A stretch of 7,364 bases of DNA from Flavobacteriaceae bacterium (GCA_014763515.1 JACXVH010000067.1:1-7364), one strand, 5' to 3'; positions 1-4,983 are shown, numbered from the stretch's first letter. Numbers and translations: made by a program. Notes: generated by a model not told the origin, from the letters alone.

Positions 1-321
1 TTTTTATGGATGTTTCCCGCAAGCATTATAAAAGAATATCCTAATAAAGTAATTAATATTCATCCTGCCTTATTGCCAAAATATGGCGGAAAAGGAATGT
101 ACGGGAAATTCGTACACCAAGCCGTTTTAGAAAATGAAGAGAAAGAAACTGGAATAACGATTCATTTTGTGAACGAACATTATGATGAAGGGGAATTTAT
201 TTTTCAAAAAGCTGTAAATATCAAAAATTGCAAAACCTCTGATGAAATTGCTGGAAAAGTTCACCAATTAGAACAAATATATTTTCCTAAAGTTGTTGAA
301 GAGTTATTAAGTAAAAAGTAA
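1..321 (+). CDS. purN: Phosphoribosylglycinamide formyltransferase (PurN), C-terminal part, 5' end outside window
   Basis: PurN transfers a formyl group from 10-formyltetrahydrofolate to glycinamide ribonucleotide, the third step of cytosolic de novo purine synthesis. The frame is open from base 1 (Phe-Leu-Trp before the first Met), so the start lies upstream and the Met at base 10 is internal. The visible 106 residues are a little over half of a usual ~190-residue PurN. The signature NIHPALLP (fragment residues 19-26) carries the Asn and His matching E. coli N106 and H108. HFVNEHYDEG (55-64) carries the Asp matching D144. Between them is KYGGKGMYG, a slightly longer loop than in E. coli. The last residues, Ser-Lys-Lys, and the stop are encoded by the first units of a 7-bp tandem repeat. 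Assignment is firm from the motifs. Confidence 0.93.
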   Translation, partial: FLWMFPASIIKEYPNKVINIHPALLPKYGGKGMYGKFVHQAVLENEEKETGITIHFVNEHYDEGEFIFQKAVNIKNCKTSDEIAGKVHQLEQIYFPKVVEELLSKK

Positions 322-363
322 AAAGTAAAAAGTAAAAAGTAAAAAGTAAAAAGTAAAAAGTAA
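311..363. repeat. Perfect 7-bp tandem array (GTAAAAA), seven units plus four bases
   Basis: Units start at 311, 318, 325, 332, 339, 346 and 353 and are identical; a partial GTAA follows at 360-363. The array begins in the last codons of purN, supplies its stop codon (319-321), and ends inside the promoter box before rnhA. Because 7 is not a multiple of 3, three units place a TAA in every forward frame, so the array acts as an all-frame translational stop. Perfect short arrays of this kind can change copy number by strand slippage; this is inferred here, not observed. Confidence 0.97.
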
Positions 364-368
364 TTTTG
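361..368 (+). promoter_or_regulatory. Bacteroidetes-type -7 promoter box for rnhA
   Basis: TAATTTTG matches the TAnnTTTG consensus for the Bacteroidetes primary sigma factor and is followed by CAC, as in the box upstream of the kinase gene. Its first bases are the last bases of the heptamer array. No TTTG -33 element is present at the usual distance because that position lies in pure GTAAAAA repeat. If used, transcription would begin around 373-376 and leave only about 10 nt of leader before the TTG start. Confidence 0.5.
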
Positions 369-369
369 C

Positions 370-386
370 ACTAACCACTAACCACT
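370..386. repeat. Short 7-bp tandem repeat (ACTAACC), two units plus ACT
   Basis: ACTAACC at 370-376 is repeated at 377-383 and followed by ACT at 384-386. It occupies the predicted leader of rnhA up to its TTG start. It is the second period-7 repeat in a row, with a unit sequence different from the adjacent GTAAAAA array. Confidence 0.8.
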
Positions 387-862
387 TGAATTACGAAGTT
401 CATATATATACAGATGGTGCTGCTAAGGGAAATCCTGGTCCAGCTGGCTATGGCGTTGTGATGGAAATGGTGGGAACTCCTTATAAGAAAGAATTTTATG
501 AAGGTTTCCGATTGTCGACTAATAACAGGATGGAGTTATTAGCCGTAATTGTAGGTTTGGAAAAATTAAAAAAACCAAAAACGAAAGTTTTAGTAATTTC
601 CGATTCAAAATATGTAGTGGATGCTGTGGAAAAGCGATGGGTGTTTCAGTGGGAAAAAATCAATTTCAAAGCTAAGAAAAATCCCGATTTGTGGATGCGG
701 TTCTTAAAAGTTTACCGTAAACACCAAGTCGACTTTCAATGGATTAAAGGACACAATAATCATCCTCAAAACGAACGCTGCGATGTATTAGCTGTTATGG
801 CATCGCAACAAGAAAAATTGAGTATCGATGCTTTTTATGAAAGAGAAGAAGCAAAACATTAG
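386..862 (+). CDS. rnhA: Ribonuclease HI
   Basis: Cytosolic endonuclease that cuts the RNA strand of RNA-DNA hybrids, removing R-loops and primer RNA. The 158-residue product has the usual length of a stand-alone RNase HI. The four catalytic carboxylates are in place: D10 in YTDGA, E50 in NNRMEL, D73 in ISDSKY and D133 in ERCD. The histidine of WIKGH (H123) matches E. coli H124. The start is TTG at 386: in this frame the nearest upstream stop is TAA at 347-349 with no ATG or GTG between, and the protein begins directly with the first beta strand. The leader has no Shine-Dalgarno sequence. The gene lies 64 bp after purN but appears to have its own -7 box, so co-transcription with purN is possible but not required. 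Two heptamer arrays of opposite orientation flank it. Confidence 0.95.
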   Translation: MNYEVHIYTDGAAKGNPGPAGYGVVMEMVGTPYKKEFYEGFRLSTNNRMELLAVIVGLEKLKKPKTKVLVISDSKYVVDAVEKRWVFQWEKINFKAKKNPDLWMRFLKVYRKHQVDFQWIKGHNNHPQNERCDVLAVMASQQEKLSIDAFYEREEAKH

Positions 863-905
863 TAGAAAACAACTTTAAAATAGAACCTTTCTACTTTTCC
901 CTTTT
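861..905 (+). terminator. Possible weak terminator after rnhA
   Basis: AGTAGAAA (861-868), overlapping the rnhA stop, is perfectly complementary to TTTCTACT (888-895), leaving a 19-nt loop. T-rich sequence interrupted by CCC follows. The stem is A/T-rich and the loop long, so termination would be weak. The right arm is part of the degenerate heptamer array, so the pairing could be incidental. Confidence 0.3.
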
Positions 906-921
906 GACTTTTAACTTTTTA
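887..921. repeat. Degenerate 7-bp tandem array (CTTTTNN), five units
   Basis: Consecutive heptamers are CTTTCTA, CTTTTCC, CTTTTGA, CTTTTAA and CTTTTTA. All share CTTT at the first four places. The last unit is the exact reverse complement of TAAAAAG, the repeat unit at 311-363, so the same heptamer family occurs on both sides of rnhA in opposite orientation. The third unit supplies the TTTG -33 element of the following promoter. Confidence 0.75.
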
Positions 922-933
922 CAAGTATCTTTG
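903..933 (+). promoter_or_regulatory. Bacteroidetes-type promoter of the PfkB-family kinase gene
   Basis: TTTG (903-906), a 19-bp spacer and TATCTTTG (926-933) fit the TTTG / TAnnTTTG consensus known for Bacteroides and Flavobacterium. The predicted start of transcription near 938-941 gives a leader of about 18 nt before the ATG at 958. The promoter falls inside the longer reading frame that could begin at TTG 904, which argues that this upstream stretch is not translated. Confidence 0.7.
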
Positions 934-957
934 CACCTTATTTTTTATAGAAATTCA

Positions 958-1887
958 ATGAACAAATTATTGATTGTAGGAACAGTAGCTTTTGATGCTA
1001 TTGAAACGCCTTTTGGGAAAACTGATAAAATTTTAGGAGGAGCCGCAACTTATATTGGCTTAGCTTCAAACTTTTTTAATGTTGATGCAGCTGTAGTTTC
1101 AGTTGTAGGTGAAGATTTTCCTAAAGAATACCTTGATTTATTAGAAAACAAAGGAGTAAATATTGAAGGAATAGAAATTGTTAAAGGTGGTAAAACATTT
1201 TTCTGGAGTGGAAAATATCATAACGATTTAAATTCTCGTGATACTTTAGTAACAGAATTAAATGTTTTAGCTGATTTTAACCCAATTGTTCCAGAACAAT
1301 ATAAAAATTCAGATGTAGTTTTATTAGGAAATTTACATCCACTTGTTCAAGCTGGAGTTTTAGACCAAATGACTGAAAAACCAAAATTAATAATTTTAGA
1401 TACTATGAACTTTTGGATGGATTGCGCTTTACCAGAATTAATGAGTGTAATTGCAAGAGTAGATGTTATTACAATTAACGATGAAGAAGCACGTCAATTA
1501 TCGGGTGAGTACTCTTTAGTAAAAGCAGCTGAGAAAATCCATGCAATGGGACCAAAATACGTGGTAATTAAAAAAGGTGAACACGGTGCTTTATTGTTCC
1601 ATAATAAAGAAGTATTCTTTGCACCTGCATTACCATTAGAAGAAGTTTTTGATCCAACAGGAGCTGGAGATACTTTTGCTGGAGGTTTTGCTGGCTATAT
1701 TGCACAAAGCGAAAATATTTCTTTTGATAATATGAAAAGCGGAATTATTTACGGTTCAAATTTAGCTTCATTCTGTGTAGAAAAATTTGGAACTCAAAGA
1801 ATGGAAGCTTTAACAAAAAAAGAAGTAGCATCTCGTTTACAGCAATTTAAAGCTTTAACACAATTCGAAATCGAATTAGATGAATAA
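958..1887 (+). CDS. PfkB/ribokinase-family carbohydrate or nucleoside kinase
   Basis: ATP-dependent small-molecule kinase of the ribokinase (PfkB) fold, 309 residues, probably cytosolic. The N-terminal strand NKLLIVGTVAFD (2-13) is followed by the di-glycine substrate motif GGAATYIG (27-34). The NDEE stretch (174-177) matches the metal-associated NxxE motif. The C-terminal signature DPTGAGDTFAGGF (232-244) holds the GAGD anion hole and catalytic base D238. ATG 958 is chosen as start: the frame extends to a TTG at 904, but that extension overlaps the promoter and would add residues unlike the family's N-terminus. The substrate cannot be told from sequence; fructose, ribose, adenosine or another nucleoside are all possible. 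The gene is followed by an intrinsic terminator, so it looks monocistronic. No membrane segment or signal peptide is visible. Confidence 0.9.
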   Translation: MNKLLIVGTVAFDAIETPFGKTDKILGGAATYIGLASNFFNVDAAVVSVVGEDFPKEYLDLLENKGVNIEGIEIVKGGKTFFWSGKYHNDLNSRDTLVTELNVLADFNPIVPEQYKNSDVVLLGNLHPLVQAGVLDQMTEKPKLIILDTMNFWMDCALPELMSVIARVDVITINDEEARQLSGEYSLVKAAEKIHAMGPKYVVIKKGEHGALLFHNKEVFFAPALPLEEVFDPTGAGDTFAGGFAGYIAQSENISFDNMKSGIIYGSNLASFCVEKFGTQRMEALTKKEVASRLQQFKALTQFEIELDE

Positions 1888-1891
1888 AATT

Positions 1892-1922
1892 ATGCCTCGT
1901 TTTGCGGGGCATTTATTTTTTT
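1892..1922 (+). terminator. Intrinsic terminator between kinase gene and purF
   Basis: ATGCCTCG (1892-1899) pairs with CGGGGCAT (1905-1912), an 8-bp stem with one G-T wobble and a TTTTG loop. It is followed by TTTATTTTTTT. The hairpin starts 4 bp after the kinase stop codon and ends about 30 bp before the purF ATG, so it should reduce read-through from the kinase into purF. Confidence 0.85.
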
Positions 1923-1952
1923 AAAATATTTTAAACACAACAACACAACACT

Positions 1953-3854
1953 ATGAGCGACGCTATTAAACACGAATGCGGTATTGCTTTACTTAGATTA
2001 AAAAAGCCTCTAGAATTTTACAAAGAAAAGTACGGAAGTGCTTTTTATGGTGTTCAAAAAATGTATTTGTTAATGGAAAAACAACACAATCGTGGTCAAG
2101 ATGGTGCAGGATTAGCAAGTATTAAATTAGATATTGAACCCGGAAATAGGTATATTAGTAGAATTCGTTCCAATCAAGCGCAACCTATCAAAGATGTTTT
2201 CGATCAAATAAATAATCGAATTAATCAAGAATTAGAAAACAATCCAGAATATATTGATGATGTTGCTGCTCAAAAAGCAAATATTCCATACGTAGGAGAA
2301 GTTTTCTTAGGACATGTTCGCTATGGAACTTTTGGGAAAAATAGTATTGAAAATGTGCATCCATTTTTACGTCAAAATAACTGGAAACACCGCAACTTAA
2401 TTGTTGCAGGTAATTTCAACCTGACAAATGTACAAGAGTTGTTTAACAGTTTAGTAGATTTAGGTCAGCATCCCAAACAATTAGCAGATACAGTAACCGT
2501 AATGGAAAAAATTGGGCATTTCTTAGATAAAGAAGTGACTCATATTTATAAAGATTTAAAACAAGAAGGATTTTCTAAAAAAGATGCTTCACCAGAAATC
2601 GAAAAGCGTTTAGATATTCATACTATTTTAGAAAAAGCCTCTAGAAAATGGGATGGAGGTTATGCAATGGCAGGTTTATTAGGTCACGGAGATGCTTTTG
2701 TAATGAGAGATCCAGCAGGTATAAGACCTACCTATTTTTATGAAGATGATGAAGTTGTAGTAGTAGCTTCTGAAAGACCCGTAATTCAAACTGTTTTTAA
2801 TGTTCCTTTTGGAGCTGTTCAAGAATTAGAGCCTGGTAACGCAATAGTTATAAAAAAGGATAATTCGGTAATAATAAAAGAAGTAAGAACACCAGTAATT
2901 AAAAAAGCATGTTCTTTTGAGCGCATTTATTTTTCAAGAGGAAGCGATGCAGAAATTTATCAAGAGCGTAAAATGCTAGGAAAATTAGTTTTTCCTCAAG
3001 TATTAGAAGCTATTAATTACGAAACAGATAACAGTGTGTTTTCTTATATTCCTAATACGGCAGAAACATCCTTTTTTGGGATGACAGAAGCGGCCCAAGA
3101 TTTTTTAAATCAGAGAAAAACGAAAAGTATTTTAGATGCAGGAGCTTCAATTACAGAAGAAGAATTAAATGCAATTCTAAAAGTTAAAATTCGTACTGAA
3201 AAAATCGCAATTAAAGACGCTAAATTGCGAACATTTATTACCGAAGATAGTTCTAGAGATGATTTAGTGGCCCATGTTTATGATGTAACTTATGGGGTTG
3301 TAAAAACAGAAGATCATTTAGTAATTATTGACGATAGTATTGTTAGGGGAACTACTCTAAAGCAAAGTATCATTAGAATGATGGATCGATTAAACCCTAA
3401 ACACATCGTTGTAGTTTCATCGGCACCTCAAATCCGTTATCCAGATTGTTATGGTATTGACATGGCGCGTTTAGATGGATTTATAGCCTTTCAAGCAGCT
3501 TTAGAACTGTTAAAAGATAGAGGAATTTATCAAGAAACAATTGATGCGGTTTATAAAAAATCTAAAGCACAAGAAAATTTGCCAGATACTGATGTGGTTA
3601 ATTTTGTAAAGGAAGTTTATACTCCTTTTACAGATAAAGAAATATCTGCTAAAATAGCGGAAATGCTAACACCAAAAAATACAGGCGCAAAAGTGAGTAT
3701 TATTTATCAAACGGTTGAAGATTTGCATAAAGCTTGTCCTAAAAATTTAGGCGATTGGTATTTTACAGGAGACTACCCAACACCAGGTGGAAACCGAGTA
3801 GTAAACAAGGCGTTTATTAATTTTTATGAAGGAAATAACGCTAGAGCATATTAG
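1953..3854 (+). CDS. purF: Amidophosphoribosyltransferase, long Bacteroidetes form
   Basis: Cytosolic enzyme making 5-phosphoribosylamine from PRPP and glutamine, the committed step of purine synthesis. At 633 residues it exceeds the usual ~460-520. Cys9 follows an eight-residue leader and would be the N-terminal nucleophile after processing. Glutaminase motifs follow: HNRGQDGAG (45-53), HVRYGTFG (121-128) and GNFNLTN (153-159). The phosphoribosyltransferase half has CSFERIYFSR (320-329), YIPNTAE (365-371) and the PRPP loop VIIDDSIVRGTT (457-468). Extra length lies in the glutaminase domain (around 60-115 and 190-225) and in a C-terminal region after about 515. Of the four cysteines that bind Fe-S in the B. 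subtilis enzyme, C320 and C499 appear to have counterparts, but the CxxC before FTG is replaced (GDWYFTG, 600-606). The start is ATG 1953 in an A/C-rich leader without Shine-Dalgarno. A paralogue with the same chemistry but another role cannot be excluded. Confidence 0.88.
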   Translation: MSDAIKHECGIALLRLKKPLEFYKEKYGSAFYGVQKMYLLMEKQHNRGQDGAGLASIKLDIEPGNRYISRIRSNQAQPIKDVFDQINNRINQELENNPEYIDDVAAQKANIPYVGEVFLGHVRYGTFGKNSIENVHPFLRQNNWKHRNLIVAGNFNLTNVQELFNSLVDLGQHPKQLADTVTVMEKIGHFLDKEVTHIYKDLKQEGFSKKDASPEIEKRLDIHTILEKASRKWDGGYAMAGLLGHGDAFVMRDPAGIRPTYFYEDDEVVVVASERPVIQTVFNVPFGAVQELEPGNAIVIKKDNSVIIKEVRTPVIKKACSFERIYFSRGSDAEIYQERKMLGKLVFPQVLEAINYETDNSVFSYIPNTAETSFFGMTEAAQDFLNQRKTKSILDAGASITEEELNAILKVKIRTEKIAIKDAKLRTFITEDSSRDDLVAHVYDVTYGVVKTEDHLVIIDDSIVRGTTLKQSIIRMMDRLNPKHIVVVSSAPQIRYPDCYGIDMARLDGFIAFQAALELLKDRGIYQETIDAVYKKSKAQENLPDTDVVNFVKEVYTPFTDKEISAKIAEMLTPKNTGAKVSIIYQTVEDLHKACPKNLGDWYFTGDYPTPGGNRVVNKAFINFYEGNNARAY

Positions 3855-3872
3855 AAAATGCGGTTAATCGAT

Positions 3873-3901
3873 TTTTTTAGAAGTTCAACAAATTTTTTAG
3901 A
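3873..3901 (+). promoter_or_regulatory. Pair of TTTTTTAGA direct repeats spaced 20 bp (copy 1)
   Basis: TTTTTTAGA occurs at 3873-3881 and again at 3893-3901, a centre-to-centre distance of 20 bp, about two helical turns. The same pair lies at 4057-4065 and 4077-4085 in copy 2. Their place immediately upstream of the promoter-like sequence would suit an activator site or an A/T-rich upstream element; the role is inferred. Confidence 0.35.
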
Positions 3902-3928
3902 CAGAATACAAAATCTGATATACTTTAG
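3897..3928 (+). promoter_or_regulatory. Promoter-like element of repeat copy 1
   Basis: TTAG (3897-3900), a 20-bp gap and TACTTTAG (3921-3928) resemble the Bacteroidetes TTTG / TAnnTTTG pair with one mismatch in each box. TATACT (3919-3924) would also serve as a generic -10. Three of the copy differences (at 3912, 3916 and 3918) and a fourth at 3902 all fall between the boxes, as expected if the boxes are constrained and the spacer free. Confidence 0.4.
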
Positions 3929-3930
3929 CC

Positions 3931-4006
3931 TTACCAGAAAATTAGTAGGTTAAGTTTTATGGTAGATTTGGGGCAAAAAGGGTGAAAGTAATATTTCACC
4001 TTTTTT
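3931..4006 (+). ncRNA. Candidate small RNA, copy 1
   Basis: A transcript from the promoter-like element would start near 3931-3935 and end at the hairpin terminator, about 75 nt. Near its start CTTACC (3930-3935) can pair with GGTTAAG (3948-3954) leaving one bulged base, or TACC (3932-3935) can instead pair with GGTA (3961-3964). Against copy 2 it has one substitution, in the terminator loop, and one A-run indel. The indel shifts the only short frame (ATG 3959), so a conserved peptide is unlikely. No known RNA family is recognised, and transcription is inferred. Confidence 0.4.
3975..4006 (+). terminator. Intrinsic terminator of repeat copy 1
   Basis: GGTGAAA (3981-3987), loop GTAATA and TTTCACC (3994-4000) form a 7-bp stem followed by six T. 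The A run at 3975-3979 and a G-T wobble can extend the pairing into the T tract. It may end purF read-through as well as the candidate small RNA. Confidence 0.85.
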
Positions 4007-4080
4007 ATTTGTTATAATTTTAGCAAAAATGACATGTTTTTGTGTCGTTTATCGATTTTTTTAGAAGTTCAACAAATTTT

Positions 4081-4112
4081 TTAGATAGAATACAATATCC
4101 GCTATACTTTAG
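4081..4112 (+). promoter_or_regulatory. Promoter-like element of repeat copy 2
   Basis: TTAG (4081-4084), a 20-bp gap and TACTTTAG (4105-4112), with TATACT at 4103-4108, preserve both boxes and the spacing seen in copy 1 despite four changes between them. Confidence 0.4.
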
Positions 4113-4114
4113 CC

Positions 4115-4189
4115 TTACCAGAAAATTAGTAGGTTAAGTTTTATGGTAGATTTGGGGCAAAAGGGTGAAAGTAACATTTCACCTTTTTT
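4115..4189 (+). ncRNA. Candidate small RNA, copy 2
   Basis: Counterpart of the candidate RNA at 3931-4006, with the same hairpin options near its start and the same terminator stem. The ATG at 4143 opens a 19-codon frame here but only 8 codons in copy 1, so sequence conservation follows RNA rather than peptide. Transcription is inferred only. Confidence 0.4.
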
Positions 4190-4193
4190 TTTT
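4159..4193 (+). terminator. Intrinsic terminator of repeat copy 2
   Basis: GGTGAAA (4164-4170), loop GTAACA and TTTCACC (4177-4183) are followed by ten T. The stem is identical to copy 1, the loop differs by one base, and the T tract is longer. Confidence 0.85.
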
Positions 4194-4214
4194 AAATATT
4201 AGTTAATTGGTACA

Positions 4215-4250
4215 AAAAAAGGCGACAAACTTAAGTTTGTCGCCTTTTTT
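4215..4250. terminator. Bidirectional terminator, 36-bp perfect palindrome
   Basis: The sequence from the A run at 4215 to the T run ending at 4250 is a perfect palindrome centred between 4232 and 4233. Its G/C-rich core GGCGACAAAC pairs with GTTTGTCGCC. A runs on the left and T runs on the right give a U tract in either direction. It lies between rightward purF and its repeats and leftward sod, 17 bp past the sod stop, so it can end transcription from both sides. Confidence 0.92.
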
Positions 4251-4266
4251 ATTATTTTTTACTTAA

Positions 4267-4875
4267 TTATTTTTCAGTAGCAAATCTTCTTGTTACTTCT
4301 TCCCAATTAATTACACTGAAAAAAGCTTCAATATAATCTGGTCTTCTGTTTTGGTAGTTTAAATAATAAGCATGTTCCCAAACATCTAATCCCAAAATTG
4401 GAGTTCCTTCGCATCCAATTCCTGCCATTAGAGGATTATCTTGATTTGCAGATGAGCAAACTTCTAGTTTTCCAACTTTGTGTACACACAACCAAGCCCA
4501 ACCAGAACCAAATCTAGTAGCAGCAGCTTTAGAGAATTGAGATTTAAACTCTTCAAAAGAGCCAAAATCTCTGTCAATAGCTTCTGCTAATTCACCAGTT
4601 GGTTTTCCGCCACCGTTTGGTGACATAACAGTCCAAAATAAGTTATGGTTGTAAAATCCACCACCATTATTTCTAACAGCAGCATTGTTCATATCTAAAT
4701 TAATTAAGATATTTTCAATTGTTTTACCTTCCATGTCAGTTCCTTCAATAGCTGCATTAAGGTTTGTTGTGTAAGCATTATGATGTTTCGTATGGTGAAT
4801 TTCCATAGTTCTTGCGTCAATATGTGGTTCTAGTGCATCATATGCATAGGGTAATTTTGGTAATTCAAAAGCCAT
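4267..4875 (-). CDS. sodA: Superoxide dismutase, Mn-type of the Fe/Mn family
   Basis: Converts superoxide to hydrogen peroxide and oxygen. The 202-residue length fits the Fe/Mn family and no signal peptide is visible, so it is probably cytosolic. Metal ligands are H27 (MEIHHTKHH), H77 (FYNHNLFW), D164 and H168 (LDVWEHAYY); gateway Tyr is Y35. Gly73 with Gln145 (SSANQDNPLM) is the Mn-type outer-sphere pattern, where Fe enzymes have Gln and Ala, so Mn or cambialistic use is likely. The segment before the second ligand reads GGGFYNH where Bacillus Mn enzymes have GGGHANH. A short insertion with a Cys (MAGIGCEG) precedes TPILGLDVW. The ATG is the natural start and the leader is A/T-rich without Shine-Dalgarno. 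It is divergent from the helicase gene and ends at a strong palindrome, so it is probably monocistronic. The symbol sodA follows the Mn-type residues; a sodB label would also be met for this family. Confidence 0.93.
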   Translation of the reverse strand: MAFELPKLPYAYDALEPHIDARTMEIHHTKHHNAYTTNLNAAIEGTDMEGKTIENILINLDMNNAAVRNNGGGFYNHNLFWTVMSPNGGGKPTGELAEAIDRDFGSFEEFKSQFSKAAATRFGSGWAWLCVHKVGKLEVCSSANQDNPLMAGIGCEGTPILGLDVWEHAYYLNYQNRRPDYIEAFFSVINWEEVTRRFATEK

Positions 4876-4908
4876 AATATTATATTTTTAGATTAGTAAT
4901 ATTTTTCC

Positions 4909-4916
4909 CAAATTTA
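4909..4916 (-). promoter_or_regulatory. Candidate -7 promoter box for sod
   Basis: Read on the minus strand this is TAAATTTG, an exact TAnnTTTG match about 33 bp upstream of the sod ATG. The nearest TTG on that strand (4931-4933) is only 14 bp away, shorter than the usual spacing, so the -33 half is not supported. Confidence 0.4.
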
Positions 4917-4983
4917 CAAATTAATGTTTGCAATTGGAAATAGATACTTTTTATAGTACCATAATTAAGATAAATATAACATT

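Larger units (their letters stand above)
3863..4006 (+). repeat. Intergenic direct repeat, copy 1 (144 bp)
   Basis: This segment is repeated 184 bp downstream at 4047-4189. The copies differ by six substitutions and a one-base shortening of an A run; bases 3919-3974 are identical. In order it contains two TTTTTTAGA repeats (3873-3881, 3893-3901), a promoter-like pair, a conserved stretch with a small hairpin, and a terminator. It starts 8 bp after the purF stop. No terminal inverted repeats or transposase suggest a mobile element. The family is not recognised. Confidence 0.95.
4047..4189 (+). repeat. Intergenic direct repeat, copy 2 (143 bp)
   Basis: Second copy of the element at 3863-4006 in the same orientation, separated by 40 bp of unrelated A/T-rich sequence (4007-4046). 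Differences from copy 1 are at 4050, 4086, 4096, 4100, 4102 and 4175, plus a run of four rather than five A at 4159-4162. The TTTTTTAGA pair (4057-4065, 4077-4085) is unchanged. Its T tract is longer (4184-4193). Confidence 0.95.

Noticed and set aside
10..12. ATG at base 10 as the start of purN
   Set aside because: The frame is open to base 1 with Phe-Leu-Trp before it, and about half of the PurN domain is missing, so this Met is internal to a gene cut by the window edge.
904..957. Extended N-terminus of the kinase from TTG 904
   Set aside because: The extension covers the -33 and -7 promoter boxes and the heptamer array, and the family's first beta strand begins at the ATG at 958.
4031..4046. 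GACAT...GTGTC inverted repeat between the two element copies
   Set aside because: Only five pairs including one wobble, in A/T-rich DNA and without a T tract directly after; too weak to call a terminator or operator.
3863..4189. The repeat pair as a transposon, MITE or CRISPR array
   Set aside because: No terminal inverted repeats, target duplications or transposase are visible, and there are only two long units with a single 40-bp spacer.
3959..4202. Short peptide frames MVDLGQKG... in the two repeat copies
   Set aside because: The one-base A-run difference gives 8 codons in copy 1 and 19 in copy 2, so the peptide is not conserved while the nucleotide sequence is.
4925..4952. Helicase promoter from TTTG 4927 and TACTTTTT 4945
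   Set aside because: The spacing is only 14 bp and the -7 box lacks its final G; nothing in the divergent region supports a specific rightward promoter.
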